Both the position numbers and the translations under genes were made by a program. This document shows positions 31,097 through 40,520 of a stretch of DNA of 64,000 bases, piece by piece. Source of the DNA: Acinetobacter colistiniresistens (GTDB lineage Bacteria; Pseudomonadota; Gammaproteobacteria; Pseudomonadales; Moraxellaceae); contig NZ_CP102099.1 in the NCBI RefSeq assembly GCF_024582815.1, positions 3,472,001 to 3,536,000 on the forward strand. Direction: 5' to 3'. The notes under the pieces were generated by a model. The model saw nothing but the letters and a program-made list of their open reading frames with translations. It ran no database searches and was not told the DNA's origin. Position 1 is the stretch's first letter. Each line of letters begins with the position of its first letter.

Positions 31097-32584
31097 TTAG
31101 TATCGAATCATCACTGATTTAAGTTCAGTATAATCTTCGATAAATGCATCAGAAAATTCACGCCCCAGACCCGATGCTTTCACTCCACCAAAAGGCACCG
31201 ATGGATCAAGAAAGGTATGCATATTGACCCAGACCGAACCCGCTTCAATTTGCGGGATTAGACGCAAGGCTTTAGCCAAATCATTGCTCCAAATACTGGC
31301 TGTTAAACCAAAACGGGTGTGATTCATCATCCGAATGAGTTCTTCATCATTTTCAAATGGAATAACGTCCACCACAGGGCCAAAGGTTTCTTCAATAAAT
31401 AAGGGATCATCCACACCGAGTACCTTTAATAAAGTCGGCTCCACAAAATAACCCGTTCCTTGCAAAGCCTTACCGCCACAAATCACTTGCTTATTTTGAT
31501 TGGCAAGGTCGAGATAATGTTTGACCTTGTCAAAATGTGGCTTATTGGAAAGTGGGCCAAACATGCTCGATTCATCCAGCGGTGAACCAATTTTTATCTG
31601 TTGAATTGCTCCTGTCAGCTTTTCTACAAATTCATCATATTTGGACTGATGTATAAAGAAACGTTCTGGTGCTGCACAGACTTGCCCTTGATGAACAAAA
31701 GTCGCTTGCAGTAAAGTCGATAAAATTTCATCCAGATTGGCATCCGCGAGAATTGCTGCGGCATTCTTTCCACCGAGCTCCAAACTGACCCGAGTAAGAT
31801 CATTCTTCATCGCTTGTTGCCCAATCGCAATACCTGTAGGAACTGAACCCGTAAACGAGACTTTTTTTACTAAAGGCGAATTTATTAAGTGTTGTCCAGT
31901 CTCCCCCTTACCTGTGACTATATTAATCACTCCTGCTGGAATGCCTGCTTCAATTGCAAGTTCAGCCAAACGCAATAATGACAAGGTGGTAAATTCACTT
32001 GGTTTTAATACAATCGTACAACCCGTGGTTAATGCTGAACCAATTTTCCAGCATCCAATCATCAGAGAAAAATTCCATGGCACAATTCCAGCCACCACAC
32101 CAACAGGTTGGCGCATACTATAAGCGGTATATTTTTCACCCTGCATGGAAGGAATTGACGGTTGCATAGTCTGACCATTGATCTTGGTCGCCCAGCCTGC
32201 AAAATACCTTAAAAATACAACCGTTTGTGCCACTTCCAAATGTCGCGCCAGATGAATCAATTTGCCCGTAGTTAAGGTTTCCAGTTGCGCTAATTGTTCA
32301 GCATGTAATTCCACTAAATCGGCTAATTTATTCAGCCGCAGACCACGTTCATAGGGTGATGTATTGGCCCACGCATTTCGAAAAGCATCATCGGCACTCT
32401 GGACGGCCTTGGCAACTTCATTTTGAGTCGCCATCGCAATGCTTGATACAACTTGTTCAGTGGCTGGATTGACTAATTCAATCCGTTCAGCTGTTTCTGC
32501 GGCAGTCATTTTACCGCCAATAAAATGGCCATGTTGACGTGCCATAAATTGCTGTACGCTGGCTAGAATTTGTACTTCACTCAT
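31097..32584 (-). CDS. Phenylacetaldehyde-dehydrogenase-like aldehyde dehydrogenase
   Basis: NAD-dependent aldehyde dehydrogenase, 495 residues. The N-terminus (VQQFMARQHGHFIGGK), the middle (PVGVVAGIVPWNFSLMIG) and the C-terminal ETKSVxxRY-type end (ELKSVMIRY) follow the pattern of E. coli FeaB. Catalytic Glu is in LELGGKNAA and Cys in HQGQVCAAPERF. It lies 34 bases downstream of a GMC oxidoreductase and beyond that a FeaR-like regulator. A role in oxidising arylacetaldehydes (phenylacetaldehyde, indole-3-acetaldehyde) to the acids is inferred; the neighbouring iac cluster favours indole-acetaldehyde. Confidence 0.82.
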   Translation of the reverse strand: MSEVQILASVQQFMARQHGHFIGGKMTAAETAERIELVNPATEQVVSSIAMATQNEVAKAVQSADDAFRNAWANTSPYERGLRLNKLADLVELHAEQLAQLETLTTGKLIHLARHLEVAQTVVFLRYFAGWATKINGQTMQPSIPSMQGEKYTAYSMRQPVGVVAGIVPWNFSLMIGCWKIGSALTTGCTIVLKPSEFTTLSLLRLAELAIEAGIPAGVINIVTGKGETGQHLINSPLVKKVSFTGSVPTGIAIGQQAMKNDLTRVSLELGGKNAAAILADANLDEILSTLLQATFVHQGQVCAAPERFFIHQSKYDEFVEKLTGAIQQIKIGSPLDESSMFGPLSNKPHFDKVKHYLDLANQNKQVICGGKALQGTGYFVEPTLLKVLGVDDPLFIEETFGPVVDVIPFENDEELIRMMNHTRFGLTASIWSNDLAKALRLIPQIEAGSVWVNMHTFLDPSVPFGGVKASGLGREFSDAFIEDYTELKSVMIRY

Positions 32585-32618
32585 TTTATCCTCCTCTTTT
32601 AATACCTACAGACAGCAA

Positions 32619-34229
32619 TTAAGCAACTTGATTTAAAATAAAATCGGCACCACGCTCACCAATCATGATGGCAATGGCATTGGTATTTCCGCTTGGCACC
32701 TGCGGACAGATTGAACAATCAATAACACGCAAATTCTGGAAGCCATGTACTTTAAGGGTCTGGTCTGTGACTGAATCTTTTGGTGTATTGCCCATTTTGC
32801 AACTGCCTGCCGGGTGGTAAACGGTTTTAATGTTCTGGCGCATCCAGACATCAATCGCTTCAATATCGTCAGGATCGATATTTGCAGGTTCAATCACCGC
32901 TTGAACAATCGCTTTTAATGCAGGTTGCTGCAATAGACGTAATCCTGCCTGCACGGCGCGAATATTGGCATCAACATCCTCTGGATGACCTAAATAGTTA
33001 GGATCAATGATTGGTAAGGCATTCGGATCTTTGCTACTCAAGCGGACGCTACCACGTGCTTTGGGTTGTACATGTCCTACCTTAATCGTTAGACCATGTG
33101 CGTGTGCGGCTGCCTTCTCCCCAGGGGTATTATCAAAATTATCCAGTACAGGCAGAAAATGGAACTGTACATCTGGTCGACCATTGTCATGGGTATCAAT
33201 AAAACCACCACCCTCTAGAATATTTGAAGTCAGCACACCTGAGCGAGTGAATTGCCATTGCAAAAAGTTTCGCACCGCTTTTAAGCCCTGATCTTCTCCA
33301 AGCAAACTATTCTGGGTAGTGACTGTTGCATTCACGGACATATGCAAATGATCATGGAAGTTTTCACCCACAGGGAGGTCTTGGATACATTCAATCCCGA
33401 GTTCATCTAAATGTTGCTTCGGCCCAATCCCTGACAGTAATAACACCTTAGGACTGCCAATCGCCCCCGCACTGACAATCACTTCTTTACGTGCTTTTAC
33501 AGTCACTGGGGCTTTGCCTGCAATGCTAAAAGTCACACCCGTGACTTGATCCGCGTGAGTTTCGATTTTATGCACCAGTGCATTGGTCATGACCCTAAGA
33601 TCTGGATGATGCTCAACGGATTTTAAATAGGTTTTTGAGGTACTGGCTCTTTCGCCATTCTGTGTGGTGGTCTGATAAAATCCAACACCGGCTTGGTTCC
33701 AACCATTGAAATCGTTGACATAGTGCAGGCCCATTTGCTGCCCTGCCTGAATACAAGCAAGGGTTAAAGGATGGCGGTAACGGTTTTCACTGACCGCTAA
33801 GATGCCATTTTGTCCATGATATTCATCCGCCAGACTTTCATTTTTTTCAGCTTTTCTAAAAAATGGCAGTACATCTTGATAAGACCATTGCTCACAGCCC
33901 CATTCAGAGGCCCATAAATCATAGTCCTGACGCTGTCCACGGCAATACACCATGCCATTGACTGAACTGCCACCCCCCATAACTTTGCCTTGTGCAAGAA
34001 TCATTTCTCGCTGGTTGCAGTGTTGTTGTGGCACAGTCATATACGGCCAGGATTTTTGTTGAAAGACTTTGATCACTGTTGCAGGAATAGTATGGAACAG
34101 GCTGCTATCCTTGCTCCCTGCTTCAAGCACCAATACTCGGCCTGCATTGGCTTGTAATAAACGTGCTGCAACCACACAGCCCGCTGAACCCGCCCCAATA
34201 ATGATATAGTCATATTCTGTGTTCATCAT
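32619..34229 (-). CDS. GMC-family FAD-dependent alcohol dehydrogenase (choline-dehydrogenase-like)
   Basis: 536 residues with the FAD-binding start YDYIIIGAGSAGCVVAARLL, the GMC signature 1 region QGKVMGGGSSVNGMVYCRGQ, signature 2 near SAGAIGSPKVLLLSGIGP, and the C-terminal active-site His in VYHPAGSCKMG. It oxidises a primary alcohol to the aldehyde, passing electrons probably to the quinone pool or a cytochrome. Pairing with a FeaB-like dehydrogenase suggests an arylethanol such as tryptophol or 2-phenylethanol rather than choline; no betaine genes are nearby. Start ATG 34229 or the adjacent 34226. Confidence 0.85.
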   Translation of the reverse strand: MMNTEYDYIIIGAGSAGCVVAARLLQANAGRVLVLEAGSKDSSLFHTIPATVIKVFQQKSWPYMTVPQQHCNQREMILAQGKVMGGGSSVNGMVYCRGQRQDYDLWASEWGCEQWSYQDVLPFFRKAEKNESLADEYHGQNGILAVSENRYRHPLTLACIQAGQQMGLHYVNDFNGWNQAGVGFYQTTTQNGERASTSKTYLKSVEHHPDLRVMTNALVHKIETHADQVTGVTFSIAGKAPVTVKARKEVIVSAGAIGSPKVLLLSGIGPKQHLDELGIECIQDLPVGENFHDHLHMSVNATVTTQNSLLGEDQGLKAVRNFLQWQFTRSGVLTSNILEGGGFIDTHDNGRPDVQFHFLPVLDNFDNTPGEKAAAHAHGLTIKVGHVQPKARGSVRLSSKDPNALPIIDPNYLGHPEDVDANIRAVQAGLRLLQQPALKAIVQAVIEPANIDPDDIEAIDVWMRQNIKTVYHPAGSCKMGNTPKDSVTDQTLKVHGFQNLRVIDCSICPQVPSGNTNAIAIMIGERGADFILNQVA

Positions 34230-34298
34230 GCTTCCCTATGCTTCAAACTCCATGCCTAGGATTTGATCATCACTTACTGGTCTTGTTCTTGTTTAAAC

Positions 34299-34326
34299 GT
34301 GACAGATATGATGCACAATTGTGACA
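34299..34326 (-). promoter_or_regulatory. Direct repeat, candidate AraC-type operator
   Basis: GTGACA occurs at 34299-34304 and again at 34321-34326, a 22-base period, which is two helical turns and typical of AraC-family operators. It lies 70-97 bases upstream of the GMC gene and just after the FeaR-like regulator gene. Confidence 0.4.
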
Positions 34327-34356
34327 TGTGCAGCGTATTTAAAATAAATACCGTAT

Positions 34357-35271
34357 TTAAATTTTCAGACGATATTGTTTAGGCGTCAGTCCAATCATCT
34401 TACGGAACAGTTTGGAAAAATGTGCACTGTCACCAAAACCCCATTTCAAAGCAATTTCGGTAATCGACAGACTTTTATTTTTGTTATCTTTTAATTCATA
34501 CTGAATTTTTTTGATGCGATGTGTTTGAATAAATTGATGTACAGACTGCTGCTGATGTTCAAATAAACGATGTAACTGTCGCAGCGAAATGCCTAAATGA
34601 TCCGCAATCATGGTGGCATTTAAGCTTTGTTTGCTTAGGTGTTCAAAGATAAATCGTTCTGCTCTTATCTTGAGATGATCGGCAATTTCAACATTTTTAT
34701 AATTAATGGTTGGCTTAATCAGGGCAATCAAAGCATCTTCAAAAGCATTCTCATCCTCTTTTGCATACCAGAGTTCAATCTTTTCAGGTGACAGATTCTG
34801 CAGCATGCACTTCAATAAATGTCCACTCATATTCGAAGTAATCAATTTGCCAAAATGATCGACCGTAATGCCTTGTCTGAACAATTTCTCCCGTGACAAA
34901 TGAACCGATACATGGCTAAACAAGCCTTGTGGATACATATCAATCGTTTCGTCCGGATCAAGTAATGCAACATCCCCTTCATTTAACTGAATGCTTTGGT
35001 CTTTATATACAATGCGCATCTTGCCTGTGTATTGGATCAGTAAGAAACATAAACGGCCTTGGACTCGATCAAGCATTCCGCTTTTTCTAGAAATATGGCT
35101 GGCATTACTTTTGATAAATGCCACCTCAGTCTCGCCCAATAAAAAAGACTTTACTTCGCCAATAAATAAATTACCGTGTTTATCAAAAGTCGTCTCAAAA
35201 TCACCACAAACCTTTTGAATACATTCGGTCCACTGCAACATTTCATTTTTTTGATCTTGATTCATATCCAT
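34357..35271 (-). CDS. AraC-family regulator, FeaR-like
   Basis: 304 residues: an N-terminal AraC-binding-like domain (residues about 40-190) and a C-terminal double HTH (IADHLGISLRQLHRLFEHQQ, then ITEIALKWGFGDSAHFSKLF and GLTPKQYR). The N-terminal pattern W..CIQKVCGDF and the order of blocks resemble E. coli FeaR, activator of feaB and tynA for phenylethylamine. It is on the same strand as, and upstream of, the GMC and FeaB-like genes and downstream of the iac operon. It probably activates the GMC/ALDH pair in response to an aromatic alcohol or aldehyde. Confidence 0.85.
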   Translation of the reverse strand: MDMNQDQKNEMLQWTECIQKVCGDFETTFDKHGNLFIGEVKSFLLGETEVAFIKSNASHISRKSGMLDRVQGRLCFLLIQYTGKMRIVYKDQSIQLNEGDVALLDPDETIDMYPQGLFSHVSVHLSREKLFRQGITVDHFGKLITSNMSGHLLKCMLQNLSPEKIELWYAKEDENAFEDALIALIKPTINYKNVEIADHLKIRAERFIFEHLSKQSLNATMIADHLGISLRQLHRLFEHQQQSVHQFIQTHRIKKIQYELKDNKNKSLSITEIALKWGFGDSAHFSKLFRKMIGLTPKQYRLKI

Positions 35272-35358
35272 TTCCCTCGGATAGATCGATTTAATCTTTT
35301 GCGTAATTACACTGATCTCACTTTTGGTTCAGTTAAAATATGAGGGAAATATCCCCAA

Positions 35359-35398
35359 CAGTGACCGACAAATTCATGTACAAATTTGCCGGTAACTG
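35359..35398 (-). terminator. Long inverted repeat at the end of the iac-like operon
   Basis: CAGTGACCGACAAATT and AATTTGCCGGTAACTG form a 16-bp stem with two mismatches and an 8-base loop, just beyond the iacG stop. There is no clean T-tract, so it may act as a 3' stabilising hairpin or a weak terminator rather than a classical one. Confidence 0.55.
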
Positions 35399-35403
35399 GG
35401 AAC

Positions 35404-36405
<1,002 letters not shown>

Positions 36406-36414
36406 CTAAATCCC

Positions 36415-37368
36415 TTAAATATCCAGTACCAATCGTGCCGATTTGGAACGTGAACAGCACACCAGAATTTGCTCATTACTGGCCTTTTCTTCATCGGTAA
36501 AATACACATCGCGATGGTCTGGCTCACCTTCGATTACATCGCACATACAGGTACCACACACACCTTGCTCACAGGACATTTCAATCTCAATACCTTCACG
36601 TGCCAAGGCCTGTAAAATGGTTTCTTCAGCATCAACCAGAATGATCTTGCCACTTTGCTGAGCCACCACCTCAAAGGCATCACCGCCAGTTTCCACCTCA
36701 ACCTGAAAATATTCCTTATGAATCTGCTGTTCAGGGAAATGTTGAGTGAGGGCTAGATTAATCACCCAATCCATAAAACCATTGGGACCACAGGTATAAA
36801 TATGGCTGTCTGGATCAATATCCTGAATGGCAGATTGGAAAAACTCGCGGTGACTCGCCCCTTCTGATTTAAAATGGAAAGTGGTGAAAGGTGCCAAGAT
36901 GCCATGTTTAATTTCATCGACAAAAGCACAACGTTCTGGGCTCGCACCGCAGTAATGCAGTTCAAAAGAAGCCCCTTCCTGTGCCAATTGATAGGCCATG
37001 CTAATCAGAGGCGTAATCCCGATCCCCCCACCCACTAATACCGCATGTTTGGATTTGACCAGTGGAAACAGATTTTTCGGTTCGCTAACCTGAATCTGCA
37101 TGCCATCTTTTAAATCATCAAATGCCGACACTGAACCACCACGTGATTCAGGATCGCGTAAAATCCCAAGTCGGAACGTCCCGACATCATTTGGGTTCTG
37201 ACATAATGAGTACTGACGCACCATGCCATTGGGCAGATGCACATCGATATGTGAACCTGCTTCAATTTTGGGTAAAACGGTGGAATTTGCAGATTCAAAC
37301 TCCATGACTGCAACATTTCCACCTTCGACATGACGGTTTCTCACCACCACGTTATACAGTATTGTCAT
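36415..37368 (-). CDS. iacF: Ferredoxin/ferredoxin-NAD reductase of a Rieske oxygenase (PDR/VanB type, IacF-like)
   Basis: 317 residues from ATG 37368, which follows a GGGAGAG ribosome-binding site; 18 extra in-frame codons upstream are unlikely. Domains in order: FMN-binding barrel (RQYSLCQNP), NAD-binding domain (GGGIGITPLISMAY, YTCGPNGFM) and a C-terminal plant-type [2Fe-2S] domain with CEQGVCGTCMC and a fourth Cys in ILVCCSRS. It passes electrons from NADH to the IacC/IacD oxygenase. It is between iacE and iacG as in described iac clusters. Confidence 0.88.
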   Translation of the reverse strand: MTILYNVVVRNRHVEGGNVAVMEFESANSTVLPKIEAGSHIDVHLPNGMVRQYSLCQNPNDVGTFRLGILRDPESRGGSVSAFDDLKDGMQIQVSEPKNLFPLVKSKHAVLVGGGIGITPLISMAYQLAQEGASFELHYCGASPERCAFVDEIKHGILAPFTTFHFKSEGASHREFFQSAIQDIDPDSHIYTCGPNGFMDWVINLALTQHFPEQQIHKEYFQVEVETGGDAFEVVAQQSGKIILVDAEETILQALAREGIEIEMSCEQGVCGTCMCDVIEGEPDHRDVYFTDEEKASNEQILVCCSRSKSARLVLDI

Positions 37369-37402
37369 GATTTCTCTCCCTGATATGCATCTCGCCAAAG
37401 GC

Positions 37403-38140
37403 TTAACGCATAAATAATCCACCGTTAATATCCCATGTTGCCCCAGTCACAAAAGCTGCACTTGGACTGGCCAATAAAGCACAGGTTTCCGCAATAAACT
37501 CCATGCTACCTAAAGCTTTGACGGGGATATTTTGAATAAACTGCGCCATTTTCTCATCAGACACCACGCTATGCACAATCGGTGATTCCATCGGTCCAGG
37601 GGCAATCGCATTTACGGTCACCCCTTTAGCGGCAAACTCTTTGGCAAAGATCTTGGTCAGAGTAATGATTGCACCTTTAGTTGAGGCATAATGTGCGCCC
37701 GTGGCAGTGCCGCCATTTTGCCCTGCCAAAGATGCCATATTGACGATACGGCCATAACCTTGATCGGCCATATATTTGCCAATAATCTGGCAAGACTGGA
37801 ACGTGCCACGCTGATTCACTTGCGTGATCAGGTCAAAATCCGCGGCACTAATCTCTAAAACAGGGGTTGCTTTGGTCATGGTGGCATTGTTAATCAACAC
37901 ATCCAGTTTTGAGAATGTCTGCTGAATCCACTGCACGGCGGCATGAAAATCCGCTTCCACTGAAATATCCAGTTTTAAGGCAGACATATTCTGTGCATGT
38001 GGACTGCGTGCTTTGGCCTGTTCAGCCTTCTCTAAAGTACTGGCAGACACAATCACCTGATGTCCCTGCGCTGCAAAATACTCAGCAATGACATTCCCTA
38101 AACCCGAAGCGGCACCTGTGACTAATACAACCTGTTTCAT
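37403..38140 (-). CDS. iacE: Short-chain dehydrogenase (IacE-like)
   Basis: 245 residues, classical SDR: TGAASGLGNVIAEYF, NNATMTKA, catalytic Ser in NMASLAGQ, and Tyr/Lys in HYASTKGAI. Iac literature places IacE in converting the early hydroxylated indole-acetate product toward an oxindole. The gene lies between iacD and iacF. The enzyme's exact substrate here is inferred from the cluster. Confidence 0.86.
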   Translation of the reverse strand: MKQVVLVTGAASGLGNVIAEYFAAQGHQVIVSASTLEKAEQAKARSPHAQNMSALKLDISVEADFHAAVQWIQQTFSKLDVLINNATMTKATPVLEISAADFDLITQVNQRGTFQSCQIIGKYMADQGYGRIVNMASLAGQNGGTATGAHYASTKGAIITLTKIFAKEFAAKGVTVNAIAPGPMESPIVHSVVSDEKMAQFIQNIPVKALGSMEFIAETCALLASPSAAFVTGATWDINGGLFMR

Positions 38141-38149
38141 TTTTTGCTC

Positions 38150-38635
38150 CTAGAGAATGTAGCTGATACCCGCCAAGGTATCGGTTGAGTTGACTAAATT
38201 GATAATTTTACGATTGATCTTAAACCCTTGTTCCGCATCACGAACCAAATGGAAAGTTACATCAGCTGTATAGTGTTTTAGATTTTCTTTACGGAATTCA
38301 CGCAAGTTCTGTGCACAACGTAGAATGATTTCACCATCTTGATCTTTGACAATACGGATACGGGAAACACTGCGCACCGTATTGGCTTTTGGAGAGGCTG
38401 AAATCGCTTCGCCATTTTCCAGACGGGCAACACGTAATTTACGCATGTGATGATCGTCATAGGCATAGTTCAGATTATTTTCATAATCGGTCAGTTTTGG
38501 ATCAATCGGAATGATATACACCCCTTTTTCATTCCACAGATCCAGCCAAGTATCATGCTCAGAATGATCCAGCATATCGGCTTCAGCCCAGATAAAAGCG
38601 GTCACTTCATTCAGTAAGTTTAAATCGATTTTCAT
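38150..38635 (-). CDS. iacD: Aromatic-ring-hydroxylating dioxygenase beta subunit (IacD-like)
   Basis: 161 residues of the small-subunit (NTF2-like) fold: FIWAEADMLDHSEHDTWLDL, the YIIP block with YDDHHMRKLRVARL, and SRIRIV toward the C-terminus. It pairs with the Rieske alpha subunit encoded 10 bases upstream. It has no catalytic metal of its own; it forms the alpha3beta3 oxygenase. Confidence 0.88.
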   Translation of the reverse strand: MKIDLNLLNEVTAFIWAEADMLDHSEHDTWLDLWNEKGVYIIPIDPKLTDYENNLNYAYDDHHMRKLRVARLENGEAISASPKANTVRSVSRIRIVKDQDGEIILRCAQNLREFRKENLKHYTADVTFHLVRDAEQGFKINRKIINLVNSTDTLAGISYIL

Positions 38636-38645
38636 GGCGCTCTCC

Positions 38646-39932
38646 TTAAGCCGTCATCATCTTTTTCCACTGCTGATAGGCAGCGCGCATCCCTGTTTCA
38701 GCACTGACATCACTCTTTAAGCCATCTTCAGTTTTGACTTCACCGGGCAAGCCACGATTAAGCATAATCCACAGGTCATTGCCCGCATTGGCACCGTGTT
38801 GCACACGCTCCCACGCTTCCGAATCATCTGGCGTACCAAAACCAAATGGGCCTTGGAAATGTTCATGCAGACGCAAGCGATATTGGTTGGCAATTTGTGG
38901 ACCGCCATCCATGGTAATGACGGAGTGGTGAATCTCAGTTTCATTGACAGAAATGGGTTGCATCACACGGAAAAACGCCATTGAACAGGCAATATTCGGG
39001 AAAATGTTCAAATTAAATCCGGAACCACCTACCGCGCGCACAATACGGCGTATTTCCAGTTCTTCATGTCCTTCATCACGTAAGGCTTGAGCCAGGTCTT
39101 CAAAACGTTCCTGAATCGGACGTTCCATCAATTCTTCATCCAGATCAACCAGTTCAGGAATCATCACCATGACACTGTGACCATTGCCGAGGTCTTCAAC
39201 ATAGCCGGGCTGATTTTCAAAGTTAAACAGTTCTTCGGTTTTTTCATCGACTGAACTTAAGAATGACTTGTGTACCAATGGGAAATGATAAGCATCGGTG
39301 GTATTTTCCAGCTGAATTTTCCAGTTACCCGGAAAGCGGAAACGATGCTCACCCAATACCTTGATCGGATAACCAGCCCCTTGTTTCATAAACAGGTCGA
39401 TCCATTTTTTCGCAGCACCTAAGAAATCATCTAAAGGTTCAATATCCTGTTTAAAGGTGGCGAAAATCATACCGTTGTATTCTTCAACACGTAAGCTGAT
39501 CAATGGAAACTCTGATTTATCCAGACATTCGCCATAGCTTTCGGGTGAAGGCACACCACGTAATGAACCATCTAGCGCATAGCTCCAGCCATGATAGGGA
39601 CAGACAAAACTGTTGGTTTTACCTTTTTTATGTTCGCATACAGTGGCAGCACGATGGCGACAGCGGTTTAGCAAGACATGCACTTTCTTCTTGCGATCAC
39701 GTACCACCACCACGGGTTGCTTACCAATATTGATGGTTTTATAGCTGCCTGCATCTGGGATTTCACTGGCATGCGCCACCCAGACCCATGTGCTGTAATA
39801 AATCTTTTCCATCTCATCTTCAAAGATACGTTCATCTTTATATAAAGAGGTATGCGCACGATCACTTTGCACTAAGCTACTGTAATCCATCTCAATATTC
39901 TGCATTGGAATAATACTGCTGTTCATATCCAT
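38646..39932 (-). CDS. iacC: Rieske non-heme iron oxygenase alpha subunit (IacC-like)
   Basis: 428 residues. The N-terminal Rieske [2Fe-2S] domain has CRHRAATVCEHKKG and FVCPYHGWSYALDG (CxH...CxxH). The C-terminal catalytic domain has the mononuclear iron ligands in TTDAYHFPLVHKSF. Together with iacD, iacF it forms the ring-hydroxylating step of indole-acetate breakdown (on the oxindole/dioxindole-type intermediate in the iac model). Starts at 39932 or the in-frame ATG 39926, which is better spaced from AAAGGA. Confidence 0.9.
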   Translation of the reverse strand: MDMNSSIIPMQNIEMDYSSLVQSDRAHTSLYKDERIFEDEMEKIYYSTWVWVAHASEIPDAGSYKTINIGKQPVVVVRDRKKKVHVLLNRCRHRAATVCEHKKGKTNSFVCPYHGWSYALDGSLRGVPSPESYGECLDKSEFPLISLRVEEYNGMIFATFKQDIEPLDDFLGAAKKWIDLFMKQGAGYPIKVLGEHRFRFPGNWKIQLENTTDAYHFPLVHKSFLSSVDEKTEELFNFENQPGYVEDLGNGHSVMVMIPELVDLDEELMERPIQERFEDLAQALRDEGHEELEIRRIVRAVGGSGFNLNIFPNIACSMAFFRVMQPISVNETEIHHSVITMDGGPQIANQYRLRLHEHFQGPFGFGTPDDSEAWERVQHGANAGNDLWIMLNRGLPGEVKTEDGLKSDVSAETGMRAAYQQWKKMMTA

Positions 39933-39951
39933 GATCCTTTTCGATTATCAG

Positions 39952-40488
39952 TTATTGCTGAGACGGCACTGGCAATATGGCTGTGCTGTCCCAGTGAGAT
40001 ACAGGGCGACTAAAAATATTTTCAGTCTGAAAATGTTTGATCTTCCAACGTCCATCCTGTTGCTGTTTAAACTGCACCGTGAGTTTGGCGGCATTTAAAT
40101 GGCTACGACCATCACGGAAAGTTGAGGTCTGCAACATCATCCAACTGGCATTGGCTTGATCGGCTTCGATATACATTTGTTCTGAACTGACAAAATGCGC
40201 ATTCATGACAAAATGTGATTGCTGTTGGGTATAACTTTTGAACATGCCATAAATGGCTTGCCAAGACGCATAACGGCCAAAAGACTGGGCATATTTCTCA
40301 CCAATGCCTTCCCAAATGCTGTCTTGATCAAATAAATCCATCAATTCATTCAGGTCGGTATCAGCATTCAAGGCATCACAAATTTCCATATAACGATTGA
40401 TACAGTTACGGATCGCATTTTGAGCTTCAAGCTGTTGCAAGCGTTGTAACAGTTCCGTTATATCCATTGGCGCATTCATGTCATTCAT
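39952..40488 (-). CDS. NTF2/SnoaL-like protein of the iac operon (IacI- or IacB-like)
   Basis: 178 residues, SnoaL-like/ring-hydroxylating beta-subunit-like fold: AIRNCINRYMEICDALNADT, LMDLFDQDSIWEG, and HFQTENIFSRPVSHWD. It lies between iacA and iacC, where the A. baumannii cluster as I recall it has iacB and iacI. I favour IacI because of the fold and size, but I cannot exclude the other name. It may act as an isomerase or dehydratase on an indole-acetate intermediate; no catalytic set can be assigned. Confidence 0.72.
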   Translation of the reverse strand: MNDMNAPMDITELLQRLQQLEAQNAIRNCINRYMEICDALNADTDLNELMDLFDQDSIWEGIGEKYAQSFGRYASWQAIYGMFKSYTQQQSHFVMNAHFVSSEQMYIEADQANASWMMLQTSTFRDGRSHLNAAKLTVQFKQQQDGRWKIKHFQTENIFSRPVSHWDSTAILPVPSQQ

Positions 40489-40520
40489 CCTTGTTGCCGC
40501 ACGAGTTGATAAAATCTGGC

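Noticed and set aside
32619..34229. Assignment of the GMC enzyme as choline dehydrogenase betA
   Set aside because: The neighbouring aldehyde dehydrogenase is FeaB-like, not BetB-like, and no betI or choline transporter is nearby.
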